A program made the translations under genes and the position numbers. From the NCBI RefSeq assembly GCF_030272615.1, contig NC_081409.1, forward strand, positions 205,775,364 to 205,839,363: a stretch of DNA of 64,000 bases, written 5' to 3'. Each line of letters opens with the position of its first letter. Position 1 is the stretch's first letter. Below, in pieces: positions 34,384-47,864 of this stretch. Origin of the DNA: Cryptomeria japonica (taxonomy: Eukaryota > Streptophyta > Pinopsida > Cupressales > Cupressaceae). The notes below the pieces were generated by a model. It was given only the letters and a program-made list of their open reading frames with translations. It was not told the origin of the DNA and made no database searches.

Positions 34384-36400
34384 CTTCCCACATTCAAGTC
34401 GAAATCCACCCTAAGTCATTGATCTGTGATCATCCAACGGATGATGGTATTTGTAGTCCGTTGTCGTGGGTCCCACAACTTTTGCCATTTTTCAGCCACG
34501 TCATCAGACTCGAGTCACTTTTCGGGAATGGTTTTGAAGACTTTTTAATCCTTTTCAACTTCTGCCCAAAATAGAGCTTATTATAGTTAATTAAGTATAC
34601 AATTACAAATTTAGAATTTAACTATACTTAATTAAATTTTTATCATTTATAGAAGTCTTTTGTTAGAAGTTTGCAAAAAAAAAAAATCTTTCCCACATTC
34701 GGCCCGAAATACACCTCACACCGTTGATCTGTGCTCATCCAACAGACGACAATATCCTTTGTCAGTTGTCATGGGTCCCATTATACATAGGATTTCTGCC
34801 ACCCAAATGCACACCACTTGACACTTCATCGTCCCATGGGCCATAACCTTTCTTTCCTGTCGGTGTTCAATGACACATGTTTCCAATGAAAGTTTGCAAA
34901 AAAAATTAGAGATCCCACATTCAGCCTGAAATACACCTTAAGTTGTTGATTCGTGCTCATCCAATGGATGACAATATCCGTTGTCAGTTGTCGTCTGTCC
35001 CATTATCAATAGGATTTGAATATGAATTAAATGAATTAAATATGTAATTTCAAAACTTGCATGATATTTCATTTTTTTTATTGATAATTTTTGTATTGTA
35101 TTACTTGGAAATAAAATATTACAAATATGCAAGTATATGTGGTATAGTAAAACCAGCAGAGCGTTGCCACTGCAAAAAACACCTACAAGGGCAAAAACCA
35201 CCATTCCCAACAAAAAATAAAATCCTACTACATGCAAAAACCCCAGACTTCTAATTCAGTGTACCAAAATTTGTAGCAGACATCCCCTCATACATACAAA
35301 GTTGGGGAGAAAACGGACATGGAACAAAAAGATACAAACAGACAATACCAAACACCACTGACAATAGCAAGATTAACCCATAAATGACCTGTACTCCGAG
35401 TAATCATAGAATTCCGAGAGCCGCTTCATTGCTTGGGTAGTCTTGGGTCTCAGCCACAACTCTCAACCCACCTTTGCACGTGCCACTTCATGAAGGACCA
35501 TTAAAACCTCATCACATCGTATCACCCTCGCAAACATTTTGAAGGCCTTCCACTCGCGCCAAGAAAGATCTCTAGATATAGCCTTCAAATCATCATCAGC
35601 CCATCGAATGAATGGTAGCACCGCCACCAAACCAACCACCCTTTCCTCAGGAACAATACCCACCTTCAGGACCACACGAGCACAAACACTATCTAGATTT
35701 AATAGGTAGTGCCCATCAATTACAACTCTCAGAGCATTTTTTACCTTGTCCACCTCATCCTCAAATTGGAAACCACAAGCGACAATCAATGAATGCCTCC
35801 ATGTTTGTCTTGTAACGATGACCTACATGGACAATTTCCTCTCCCAACATTTTCACACCCTCGTACAACCGCTCATCCTTAAACAAGAACAAACCTTTTA
35901 GCCTCATGTCCATAAATCATCCAAGAAATGGGACTAATTTTTTATCAGTATGGAAGGAGAAATTGGCTTCCATGCTGCTTAAGAAACCCAAGAAAATGTT
36001 GCAAGTGCAAACAGTAAGATACCAAGACTTCCAATCCACCCAAGATTTAAACACCTCTCACTTAATTCTAATTTCTGACATCCAACAGGGGCGACCGTCG
36101 ACATTAATCACAAACTCTGCCGTCATTCCTCCACATGCACTATTTCAATCGCATAATTTGTGTGCACAAGCTAACATTAAAGCCTCATAAAGGCTACATG
36201 TTAACCATTCACTTTCAGTGATATGTGTACCATAGGTCAATAAGGCAATACCACTGCATATTCGTTGTCAATTCCCGTGGGTCCCATTATACATAGGATT
36301 TCTGCCACCCAAACGCCACGTCACTTGATGCATCATCGTCCCATGGGCCATAGCCTTTATTTCGTGTCGGTGTTCAATGACATGTATTTTCAGTGTTCAA
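34384..36400. repeat. Diverged direct repeats around an inserted fragment
   Basis: A block containing gatctgtgctcatccaac..gacaatatcc..gtcagttgtc..gggtcccattatacatagg recurs at about 34384-34480, 34690-34880, 34913-35011 and 36257-36400. The fourth copy is separated from the third by ~1.2 kb that includes a coding fragment. The second and fourth copies share an additional segment (catcgtcccatgggccata) not present in the first. The repeats are not exact enough to be LTRs. Confidence 0.65.
35463..36190 (-). pseudogene. Unidentified coding fragment between direct repeats
   Basis: The minus strand carries protein-like sequence in pieces: near 36120-35960 (AEFVINVDGRPCWMSEIRIK, then EVFKSWVDWKSWYL with a TGA where Trp fits), then 35905-35790 (MRLKGLFLFKDERLYEGVKM), then the 108-codon frame 35789-35463 (GFQFEDEVDKVKNALRVVID, LVAVLPFIRWADDDLKA, LSWREWKAFKMFARVIRCDE). 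A frameshift joins the last two near 35790. Codon-level texture is unlike the AT-rich surroundings. No family was recognised. Its position between copies of the 34.4-36.4 kb repeats suggests it was carried in by that element. Confidence 0.5.
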
Positions 36401-37814
36401 TGTACATTTATCTAGTTAGTTGGACTTTTTTGAGCCATGGAATATTATCTTTTGCATTTATTTCTTGTTTTTTCTCATTTTTAATAAAAAATCATAAAAA
36501 TACAAAAAAAACCAAGAAAATTCAAACAAACTTCATGGATTGACATTATGCATTTCGTAGGGAAGGTGAAGAATTCATCCCTCCAATTGAGAGACCATAT
36601 GAGAACTTACCATTTTACCTCCAACCAACATATCGATCCAACTCACACATGTCTCAAACCTTCAACCAAAACTACATTGCCTTAACAACAACAAAACACC
36701 TCTTCTACAAACACAAACAACCCATACCCAAACTTCAAGGATTGGTTTGAAAACATGGTTATGGAAGTTAAAGCATCTAGGCCAAACCCCCAAGTCACAC
36801 ATCCAAACTAAATTACCCAACCAACAATCCACACGCACACTTATCACTTCAAACAACTAAGTCAACACACAAACAACAACATCAAAACCTATGATTTAAT
36901 CACAACAAAAATTCACATCTTTGGTAGAGCTAATAGAATCTGCTTTGCAAAAACTTGTTGCATCCAAGCTAATTACGATTCCTAAGGGTGGACCTTTTGA
37001 ACCTACAATCAAACCCTCATGGTGGAATGATAATGAATTTTTTTAATATCATAGGAACACAGGACACAAAAATTCTAATTGCTCAAGATTGAAAAATATC
37101 ATTCAAGGCCTTATTAATCAAGGTGACATTACTATTGAACAACATATTAATAATTCATATAATGAGGAATTAGGCATATGTCAAAATACGTTTTCCAAGC
37201 ATGATCAAAATCATATACTTATGTCTAGCAATGGACCATCCCACAATAATTACACCAATGTCATATCTACCTCCAATGAAGAAATTGGACCACACATAGC
37301 CTCCATGTCTCCCACCATTCCCCCCTCCCCAAAAGCTTTACAACAAAAATTCCCACCATCTCTATCAAATAATGAGTCCATTGATGACACCTTTTAAGTT
37401 TACCCTTAAGGGATATCTATAATATAAATCCAAGCTACTCCACTTCATGATACCAATCCCTCGTATTAGTCAAAATTCCTAGAACCAATGCCACTATGCA
37501 CTCCATCCCCAATAAACCCCATTCTAGAGAGTCAAATTCAAAATCCATCCCCATCATTCAAAACATGGACTCCATCCAAGAATCATCCATGCATCTCCAA
37601 TCTCATACCCCATGTCAAGAGGATAATCCGAAGTATGAAGAAACAAGTCCTAAAATGAATCAAGATCAAGATCCCAAATCTTTCTCATCCCATCCAATTT
37701 TTTGAAAAAGATCCAATCTCCCTAGAATCTCATGATGATTCTCTTAGACCTTTTTATTCCATCCAAGATGATCCCATTTTTTCTCAAGAGAAAAATACCC
37801 GTCCAAGTCCCACT

Positions 37815-39640
37815 CATGATCCACTTCCTAAGAAAGATCATGGTCCCCTTCCATTTCAAGAGCAACCTATAATTCCAAGTCCCACTCATAATCCACTTCC
37901 TAAGCAAGATCATGATATCCCTTCTATCATTTTTAATGATACTATTCAAAATCAAGAGAAAATAACCCTTTCCACTCTATCCAATGATCCTCTTCCATAT
38001 CAAGATAAAAGTATCCATTCATCTACTTGTCATAATCCTACATATCCTCCTCAAGACTCTATCAACCCTCCTAATCCCCCTCATGATGTCAATCCTCCTT
38101 AGGATCCCATCACCCCTATCTAGGATATTAATTCATGAGCCCCTTACATATAAACTTAGGTCCCCCACTTCCATTTGATCCGGTTTAATCCATGAGCTTA
38201 TCATTACTTCCATACCACATCCTCCTCAAAATGGACTCGCATCATGTTTCATAAGAAACAAGTATACCATTGCTAAAAATATTTGTCAAAGCATACATTA
38301 TCAAGGGAAAGGGTTAGGTATCCATGATCAAAGTATATTAGAACCCCTTGATATAAAACCAAATCTTAATTACCATGGACTTGGCTACATAGCTCACCCT
38401 CAAGACATTAGTATCCATACTAAGTCTCGCATTCCTCCATCTAAATCTAAACATACACATTCCCAATTCTTTAAATCTATTTTAGGTCCTTATACCCCAA
38501 AACCAAAGCTTTCATTCCTTCCATCCACTATCCATGTCACCCTATCTCACAATCCACTTACCCTACCATAAATCAAGGTCAAAAAAGGCACACATCCTTT
38601 AGAACCTTCCAACCATATACCTACATGAACTCACCCAAAGGACCTCCATATCATTCCTATCCACCCATGAATTCCTATGCTCTTCGAAACAATTTGGATG
38701 CCAAGCGTAAAATCCATAAGTCCAAAAATCCACTTCCTAAGCAAGATCATGGTCCCCTTCCATTTCAAGAGCAACCTATAATTCCAAGTCCCACTCATAA
38801 TCCACTTCCTAAGAAATATCGTGATATCCCTTCTATCATTTTCAATAATACTATCCAAAATCAAGAGCAAAGAACCCTTTCCACTCTATCCAATGATCCT
38901 CTTCCATATCAAGATCAAAGTATCCATTCATCTACTTGTCATAATCCTCCATATCCTCCTCAAAACTCTATTAGCCCTCCTAATCCCCCTCATGATGTCA
39001 ATCCTCCTTAGGATCCCATCACCCCTATCTAGGATATTAATTCATGAACCCCTTACATATCAACTTGGGTCCTCCACTTCCATTTGATCTGGTTTAATCC
39101 ATGAGCTTATCATTACTTCCATACCACATCCTCCTCAAAATGGACTCACATCATGTTTCATAAGAAACAAGTATACCATTGCTAAAAATATTTGTCAAAG
39201 CATACATTATCAATGGAAAGGGTTAGGTATCCATAAACAAAGTATATTAGAACCCCTTGATATAAAATCAAATCTTAATTACCACAAACTTGGCTACATA
39301 GCTCACCCTCAAGACATTATTATCCATACTAAGTCTCGCATTCCTCCATCTAAATCTAAACATACACATTCATAATCCTTTAAATCCATTTTAGGTCCTT
39401 ATACCCCTAAACCAAAGCTTTAATTCCTTCCATCCACTATCCATGTCACCCTATCTCACAATCCACTTACCCTACCATATATCAAGGTTAAAAAAGGCAC
39501 ACATCCTTGAGAACCTTCCAACCATATACCTACATGAACTCACCCAAAGGACCTCCACATCATTCCTATCCACCCATGAATTCCTATGCTCTTGGAAACA
39601 ATTTGGATGCCAAGCGTAAAATCCATAATTCCAAAAATCC
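37815..39640 (+). repeat. 909-bp tandem duplication within element A
   Basis: Sequence from about 37815 to 38730 repeats at about 38724 to 39640, offset 909 bp and nearly identical (for example tcatggtccccttccatttc at 37838 and 38747). 909 is a multiple of three, so the duplication preserves frame. The encoded linker is Pro/Gln/His-rich (PLPFQEQPIIPSPTHNPLPK), followed by a G-patch-like stretch (QGKGLGIHDQSILEPLDIKP). Both copies contain stops. Confidence 0.85.
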
Positions 39641-40602
39641 AAATACGTCCAAGATTCAACTTGTTCCATCTAAGAGACATGTAAAGACAAATAAAAATTT
39701 GATCCAAAAAAAAAAAAAAAGTCAGAAAGGCCCATCAAGGAAAAACAAAAATAAAAAACCACGTGGATTCCCAAGTTTCTCATAGAAGAAATGTGTTCCA
39801 AAGAACCGCAAAGGAAATAAAAAATCAAAATCTATGTGGATTCTCGAGTTTCTCATGGAAGAATTCCATTCTAAAAAAAAATAAAAATGTGCATCCAAGC
39901 TTGCTAATCCAAAGGCTTCCTTCACTCTTCCCTCTAAACGTCTCCCACCTTTCAAATCTATATTGGGTCCCTATGTCCCAAAATTCACTATCTTAAATAC
40001 TCTATCATTTCCTTCATCCATTTTGGGTCTGTATGTCACAAAATTCACATCCACTTGTCCATTAAAATATCAAACTCCAAAATCCATTTTTCCTCCATCA
40101 CAACACCACCCCTCAAGGTGTGTACCAAGGTTGATCTTGCTAACATTTCCATCTACACCTATACAAATATTCCAACATCCTATCCATTATCCAACACCTA
40201 TTTTCTATCCTTCCATCCCTCCCATCCAATCCTTTGCATAAATCCTTACCCCTTCCCACTTTATCATCTGTTTCATCTCCCTTTTCCATCACCCTACAAA
40301 CATCTTTGAGCATAACTTCAATAGCCATGGTCCATTGTAGCACATCTTTTCAAGGTTACTATATAAAGAACAAGATGCTTGAGTATGTCCTTCATTCCTT
40401 ATCATGCATCCATTGTATTCGAAAAAAAAGATTAAAAAAATTAAAAAATCAAAAGAACAAGAAAAAAAGAAAAAAATGAAAAAAAAATTAAAGAGAAATA
40501 ATTCATCCAATAGTGAACACCACCTCTTGTGGAACCTTGGGCAAGTACCATGATGAAAACCTATCAAATAGGTGTCATGTGTAATCCATTGCCATCTTGC
40601 AC

Positions 40603-40704
40603 TCTACACTTGGGGGTAAGTTTAATCCATGCTAGCTTATCCACCTCATCTTCTCTACACTTGGGGGTAAGTTTAATCCATGCTAGCTTATCCACCTCAT
40701 CTTT
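40603..40704 (+). repeat. Two tandem copies of a 51-bp unit
   Basis: tctacacttgggggtaagtt begins at 40603 and again at 40654. Both copies continue through tttaatccatgctagcttat and ccacctcatct with no evident change. They lie in the noncoding 3' spacer of element A. Confidence 0.9.
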
Positions 40705-42248
40705 CATTATCCCTTATTCACTCTATCTACATACATATTCCCTTTTCCACTTGTGATCTTGACAAGGTTAAGGATCTCCATAAGAATCATGTGTCCTATT
40801 TTCTTCACCTTATCCGCACTCTTCAATCCATGTCTACTATCTTTTCCAGATGTTACTTGCAACATCCATTATCACTTTTGATCTTGCTTATCCTATTTAT
40901 ATCATATCTCCATCCCATCCAAATTCATCCCTCAATCTTGATCAAACCTAATGACATAAAATGCAAAACATTTATTTAGAAACCTCTTGACATGTTCATT
41001 TTTGTAGAGCACATGTCATTCAAAGCACCATGTCATCACCTTACGTTGTCATATCTAGTCCCTTAGCTTGGGTTCCGATTGTGAGATAGCCCTTAAAAAT
41101 AAAATCAGCCTTGATTCTATAATAAGTTGCTTCCATCCTTCACTTATCCATTTCCATCCCAACAGTTCATTCATTTGCTCATAATGCCTTATGCCTTGCT
41201 AGACACCATAGGCAAATAAATACATCTTGCTTGAGAATAAATCCTAATATATGTCTTATACCTCAATCATTGATGTGAAATTTTTTTAAAGATCCAAAAA
41301 ACTTTAAAGATAAAAAATTTAAATCCAAAAAAAAGAGAAAAAAATTGAAAAACTTAAAAAAAAAATCAAAATATTTTTCAAAAAAATCAAATTCCATATA
41401 AAGTATCTTTTGTTAAGACATTGACACTTTGAACAAACACAATCAAAACACCAAGCTTAACAAATCAAGAATTAATAAACAAACTACCGAGCTAGTCTAC
41501 AACCTTATTGATCAACTGCTTATTGGTTTTAGCATCTTTATCAAACAATGTGCCTCTATGGATACATAATTCCTAGAAAAGGCACCCTATTAGATATCAT
41601 GACCTACATATACATCTTTCCTACCACAGACATCCTATCAAACTTCATTTTAATAAAAACACTAAACCTTGGCAAGAATATCTAAATGTTTGATGACTTG
41701 TTTGGTCCAATGAGTAGTATATTTTATTTGATTTATCTTCTTTCATGATCCTATGCTACTCAATTATATCCACAAGTGATTAGAGAAGCGAGATAGAATA
41801 GTATTTTTATCATTGGATTGTTGTTCTTAGATTGTCTTATCACTCCTTGCAAATGGTATGTGAGTCATCTAGGTTTTATCATAACTAGATGCTTACATTC
41901 ACTTGCCATAATAAGCTCAATGATGATATAACACTATATTAAGTACAAGATTCCATCAGCCTTATCTTTTCTATCTATCCATCGATTCCTATCCATAACT
42001 ACTTTAATAGCCATCGATTTATCATCTCCTTATCCATTTATTTTCTAGCCTTATCCCCCCATCTTTCCTTTCGAGAGCACATGTGTGTTCTCCTAACCCA
42101 CATGTCCTCTCAAGGGGCCATCATCTTTCTAACTCGGCATCCTTCCTTATCCTTCACATGGCTGAGGCATCATGCTTCTAGTCCTTATCCCTTTCCTACC
42201 CACTATGTTTTAATCTTCTTTGAAACAATGCGATAAAATACATTGACT

Positions 42249-42976
42249 AAAGAGGGAAAAAATGTAGACAACTAAAATTGTCCTTTTATTAAATAAATAT
42301 TATTATTTATTTGATTATCTTATCCTAATGTCCTCTATTAATTAAATAAATACTTTTATTCAATTAATTCATTAGCTTCTTCCACTATTAATTAAATTAA
42401 TATTTATATTTTTCTTCTTATCCACATGACAACACGTCTCCATAAATTACCTAATCCTCAATCTTAGCCAGCCATTTCAAATTAACCTCTTAATCCTATT
42501 CATTCTTATTCTTCACCCTTCCACCTCTTAATCTCCTTCCTTCATCTTTACCTATCATTCAATCCTATTGAGTCTCTTTCATCTATGTGATCTTGGTCAT
42601 TCATCGTTTAACCTCTTAATCTAAACCCTTGATTCTCTTGGAGATTTCTATAAAAGAGGTTTTCTCCTTCCATTTTGTCATCCATAATCAAGCAATCATA
42701 CTTACATTCTAGCAGACATCATCACAAGCACACATCATCACAACCACATCTATTCTTTCTTAAGCTCTTGTGCAAGTGCATTCAAATCTTAGAGAAAACA
42801 TCATAATACAAGATCATGGAGGATAGGATAATATTGGAGACAAGCCTATTGGACATGTGAAAGGCATAATTTGTTTAATTTCATTAATATTGCATGTTTG
42901 GTAGATTTTTCATTGACGTTGTGTTGAATTAGATTGTAGATCGAGGGTTTAGTGGTTGGTTTTATTAGGGTTTACA
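42249..42976 (+). repeat. Polypurine tract and LTR of element A
   Basis: AAAGAGGGAAAAAA at 42249-42262 is followed directly by TGTAGACAACTAAAATTG at 42263, the expected PPT-LTR junction of a plus-strand element. The LTR carries a TATA box (CTATAAAAG near 42650). It ends provisionally at TTTACA (42976); an end at 42997 is also possible. Its first ~60 bp resemble the LTR of element C at 53728 (TGTAG.CA...TGTCC then ATTAAAT..ATATT), so the two families are related but distinct. Confidence 0.65.
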
Positions 42977-42989
42977 AATAGGATTCAAA

Positions 42990-44907
42990 ATTCAGCATAA
43001 ACACATATCATAAAATTTAATCCATTGAAGCATCTTTTCTCTAAAACATCTTTTAGGATGTCTAGCTAAATGGGTTATGTTGCCAATAGAAATTGACCTT
43101 AAATTTGTTTCACAAAAATCTATTAAAGGTCAAGCCTTGACCAACCACTTAGGTGATGCTCCTTCACCATTTACTTTTCCTAATCAAGATGAATTCCTTA
43201 ATGACCTTGTCCTCCCTTTGGATGTAGATAAGATATGGGATTTGTTCTTTGATGACTCTAGGTGTTGAATTGGCTCTGGTGCTATTATCATATTAGTACC
43301 TCCTTTAGGAAAGTCAATTCCTCTATCCTATTCTCTCAATATCTTATGTACCAACATCATTGGTGAGTATGAATCCCTTACAAATGGTTTATGTGTGGCC
43401 TTATCTTTTAAAATCCAACACTTGCATATCTTTGGTGACTCACAGTTGATTATAAGACAAGTAATGGGAACCTATCAAGAAAAACAATGTAACCTCTCTC
43501 AATATCATTGCTAGCCTTATCACTATTAAAGAAATGTACTTCTTATAACATTAATACAATCCCATTGAAATACAATCAACATGTGGATGCAATGGAAAGT
43601 GTTGGGTCCTATTATATCCTTTGACAACCCATCCATAGACTGATTTATCATCCATAATCTCACCTCACCTACCATTTTTGATAGATTTTCTAAGATTTCT
43701 TATTATTACAACATAGATTATAGAGTGGTTCTCTAATATAATTTGATATTTGTGTGATGGTATCTTTCCAAATCCCACAACTAAGAATTATGAAGCTCAA
43801 ATTTGGTAACTTGCCACACATTACTTCATGCTATCTAGCATTATTTATCGAAGAGGTTATAATTTTCTTCTCCTTCGATTTCCAAACAAATTAGAGATCC
43901 CTATTGCCCTTAAGGAAGTTCATTCAAGTTCTTGCAGGAGACATTATGGTATGGCTCAAAAATTACTTCGTATGAATTACTATTGGAAACCTATGGAAAA
44001 AGATTCCTTTGCCTTTGTCAAAAAGTTCTCTCAATGTCAACAACATAGCAATCTAATCCATGCTCCTGCCCAATAACTTCAAGACCAAGTAGCTCCTTGG
44101 TCATTTTCTATATTAGGTTTGAATCTTATTGATAAAATATCTCCTCCTTTTCAAGGACATGTGTTCGTCATCACAACTACAAATTACTTTACAAAATGGG
44201 TTGAATCCATTCCACTTTGATCTATGACTACTGAAGTAATTTGCCAATTCATTCTTGAGAAAATCATTTCTCGATTTGGCTTATCTTCCACCTTGATATT
44301 TGAAAATGGGATATCATTTAAGAACAAATAAGTGAATAATTTCCTTGAGAAATTTCACATTCAACATCACTTCTCTACAATATATTATGCTCAATCAAAT
44401 AGTCAAGTTGAATCTTCTAACAAAACAATTGACAAAATCCTTTAAAAAACTATTAATAAACATGGTAAGGATTGACATACACAATTGTATTATTCTTCGT
44501 AAGCCTATCAAACAAGTTATACAACTATGGGTTCTACCCCTTAATCCTTGTTTATGGTGCCAATGTGATCATGCCTTTAGAGTTAGAGATTCCTTCGTTG
44601 TGAGTTTCTCCCAAAGAAATCCTTGACAACAAGACTTATGGACAACAATGCCTTCAATAACTTGAAATGATCAATGAACAACATATAAGCACTCTCAAAC
44701 ATCTTTAAGCTTATCAAAAGAATATATAATAAATCTATAATGAATGAGTTATTAGATTTAATGCTCATTTATGATTGGTGACTTGGTGCTCTATGAGAAT
44801 CAACACAATGTCAACACTCCTTCAAGTGAAAAAAGGAAGTTCGGCCTAAATTGATTAGGAGCATACATCATCAATGAAGTTTATAGATCTGGTGCCTACA
44901 AATTAGT
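42990..44907 (+). pseudogene. Tat-like Ty3/gypsy element B: RNase H and integrase part
   Basis: Decayed pol in several frames. It opens with the RT-RNase H connection (NPLKHLFSK near 43020; LAKWVMLPIEIDLKFVSQKS 43063-43118). The second, archaeal-type RNase H follows (WDLFFDDS, IGEYESLTNGL, HIFGDSQLIIRQV; 43235-43460). The integrase has an HHCC finger (EVHSSSCRRHYGM...FSQCQQHSN, 43915-44050) and core pieces (FVITTTNYFTKWVESIP, ISRFGLSSTLIFENG, HHFSTIYYAQSNSQVESSNK). The extra RNase H is a hallmark of the Tat lineage. The upstream RT, protease and gag are missing and replaced by the LTR of element A. The C-terminal tail continues at 53664-53727 beyond nested insertions. Confidence 0.75.
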
Positions 44908-45860
44908 TGTTGGCAATTGACACTCATCTGGTGGTTTCTGGCTATTTCTAGTGGCTGATTATCAGGCTAGGTTTTCATTTGATGACAACTCTTCATAGAT
45001 ATTTGATTTGGTGGTCATAATTCCTCTTATATGGAAGTAGGTGTTAACCAGTAGCTGATTAACTAGTATTTTAGGAATAACAAAGTATTTTTGGTTCTAG
45101 AATCTTTCTGGTGATTGTGGTGCGTTGAATCATGTTTTGGATGATTGGGTTGACTTAGAAACATCATTTTCCTATTGTTTTGGTGATCCACACTTATCTT
45201 TTTGGATCCGGTCAAGCCGACATGTGACTACACGTTACTCTAGCAGTCCAACATGATAAATAATCTATTTTGTGATTTCTGGTATATAAGTTTGGTGTGA
45301 ATGATATTTTTGATGTGTGGTGTGATTGTATGCAAGCAAGTGGTGATCGAGAATCCATTTTGGCGCAGTTTCATGTGTGCATTCTTGATCCAGTAGCTGA
45401 TTGAGACAGAGAACATGGCCGAATAGAGCATAAAAGAGAAGGTGGTCCAATCAATGTATTTTGAATTCAACCAGAACTCATCCAGGCATAGTAGATGCTA
45501 TTTCAAAGTTCCTACATTGTAATTCATCCATGTAATGATCTTGTAAGTCAGTGAGACTTCCCCGAGGGTTGTAGCCTTCCAGGTTATTGTAATTGAGCAG
45601 TGAGCTCTAGGCAGTGTGCTTGAATACATGTGCATTCCCATTTTGTAATATTGTTTTAGTGCTGGCCATAGTGGAATAATATTGTAGATTCAAATCCCAC
45701 CGTGGTTTTTCCCATTTGGGTTTCCACATAAAAATACCAATGTTATGATCTTGTGGTTGTTTGTTTCATGTTTTTGCATTTTAGTTTTAAGTGTTTGCAT
45801 CCAATGGTTGACAATAAAGTTTTAAAATCTGATTACGGGTAGAACATTGATTTACCCCCC

Positions 45861-47413
45861 TGATAGTTCTGATACTTAATATAAGTACAGATCCAATAGT
45901 CAAAAAGATGAGAGGGGGGGGGGGGGGGGTGAATCATACAAACTTAATCATCCATAAAAACATCAGATTCAACCTCGGTAACATATATATCAGCAATATA
46001 ACCAAAACTGTTAAACATGCAAACTCAAAAGCATATGAACAATATAAACCTCATAACACCAGATTTAACGTGGAAACCCAAATAGGGAAAAACCACTCTG
46101 GGATTTTGGACCCACTAAGAAATATACTCTTCTAGAGTATGCTCAGTTAAAAGAAAATCCTATTAAAGATTACAAACACATTGCTAGATGTGACCCGGTT
46201 AAGGGATTTCCCTCAAATCTGTTAGGATCTTCACTTTGTTAGAAGTGACCTTGTTAAAGGATTTCAAACACTCAATCAGAATGTCACCATGCTAGAGGGT
46301 TTACATATAAGACTGTTAAGTCCACTTGGTTAAGAGATTTTCTATCACTTTCACAAAATAACAGTAATAAAAATCTATCTGCAACTTCACATCTAAAATG
46401 CTAAAGCAGATTCCTATTTGTTCAATACAATCTAGACATAGAACTAATCTTGTCTATCTGTTGGGCTTCTATACTCTGTTATTCTAATAGGTCTTCAAGC
46501 TTTTGTTCTCGGTAATCACTATGTAGCATCCCTGTGCATACACTTGACCACATACGTTGTTTATCAACAGTTTCCTATTTATAAACAATTAGATAACCAC
46601 TTAATCTCCTTGATCACATTTCCCATGATCAATCATAGCCATTAGATCTTCAATCTTGTCCAGGTTCAATGCATCTTTCGATCTGAAAACATTTTACCCC
46701 ACCTTGGAACTTGCATACTAGTCTTGGAACTTGTGCCAAGGTATTGCGGTTCAATCTGAGCTATAGATCTTCATGCCGACTTTTCATTGCCTTAGATTCG
46801 TTAACAAAATTCTTCCACGGCTTACCAATCATTTAATCCGCTCTAGCTCGTCAGCTTCCTTCATTAAATACCACATGTAAACATTTAATGCATTCTGTTA
46901 TAGCTCGGTTACAACTCGGTAACAACTTGGTGAATACTAAACTTCACTTGATAGACATTCCACCTTCATTAACCGATAGCGATAACCTTAGGGTTTATCG
47001 ACTAGGTTCCTTAGGGTTTACCGACTAGGTTCTTTGGTTGATAACATAGTAGTATTAACCTTTACAATTTACAACATATGTATGATGTTAAAACAATCTA
47101 AAACATCATGATCTCATCATTGTTTGACTCGGTAGTAGTTGCCCATTGAATACCTTATTCATCCCCTTATTCATCATATTCTTTCCTATGTCTTTTACCA
47201 ACAACTTTATAATCTTCATATCATACTTCTCAAGATATGGCAACATCATACTGAATTAGAAAATCAATTTCTTGACATCAATGACAAAATAATAATATCA
47301 AGATAGTAAAACATCTTTAATCAGTTATATCCATAATCATCAACAACCTTCTCAATATCCTTATAAAATGGCAACAATCTTTCATTGTCTGTTATAATGC
47401 AATATTGCCAACA
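45861..47413 (-). repeat. 3' LTR of copia element E
   Basis: 1553 bp. Compared with the 5' LTR it has a longer G run (about 17 G at 45914-45930) and a small tandem duplication, ccttagggttta(t/c)cgactagg occurring twice near 46988-47030. Preceded on the minus strand by the polypurine tract at 47414-47424. Confidence 0.9.
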
Positions 47414-47424
47414 ATCTCCCCCTT
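47414..47424 (-). promoter_or_regulatory. Polypurine tract of copia E
   Basis: The minus strand reads AAAGGGGGAGAT immediately before the LTR start TGTTGGC, the plus-strand priming site for second-strand synthesis. Confidence 0.8.
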
Positions 47425-47864
47425 TGGAATTGATGGCAAAACCAATTGATTTGACCTTAAAAGATTCAGATTGTTGTGATTCTGAAATGCTGAAATGCTC
47501 TCCCCCGTACATTAGACTTCTCCTCATTTCTATCTCTCTTAGTCTTCTCCCCTGATAGGTCTTCTCTCAGTCATCTTTCCTTCATAGTAGTCTTCTCCCC
47601 CTTTGTAGGTCTTCTCCCCCTTTGACAACAATACCGAAAAGTAAAGAACTAAAACATAATTTCTTTCTGTGAGAAATTATTTCCTGTTGTTTGTGTATCA
47701 ATTGAGTCTCGGTCAGAGCATTTGTCTTCAATTCCTGTACCCTGTAATATTTCCTGTATTAATTCCTGTACACCTTTAGAAAACATCCTAAAGTGTATAA
47801 CTCAGCATCAACTCCCAAAAGATATTCATTAGAGTCATCGGATTGATGCTTTCACCGAACTCGA

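Larger units (their letters stand above)
36420..42976 (+). mobile_element. Tat-like Ty3/gypsy remnant A (gag side, spacer, 3' LTR)
   Basis: Plus-strand remnant. A gag-like piece near 36560-36660 reads REGEEFIPPIERPYENLPFY. The gag end near 36940-37130 (LQKLVASKLITIPKGGPFEP, IKPSWWNDNEF, then NCSRLKNIIQGLINQGDI) parallels the same region of element C at 59150-59340. A Pro-rich linker and a G-patch-like stretch follow, then an A-rich spacer (40420-40500, 41280-41400), a purine tract (42249-42260) and an LTR. No protease, RT or integrase was seen, so pol is deleted or this family lacks it. No 5' LTR was identified; the left edge is where similarity to the 34.4-36.4 kb repeats stops. Confidence 0.6.

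Noticed and set aside
36542-40300. Minus-strand ORFs (for example 37722-37955, 38631-38870, 40289-40567)
   Set aside because: Antisense of Pro/His-rich gag-linker sequence and of A-rich spacer; low complexity.
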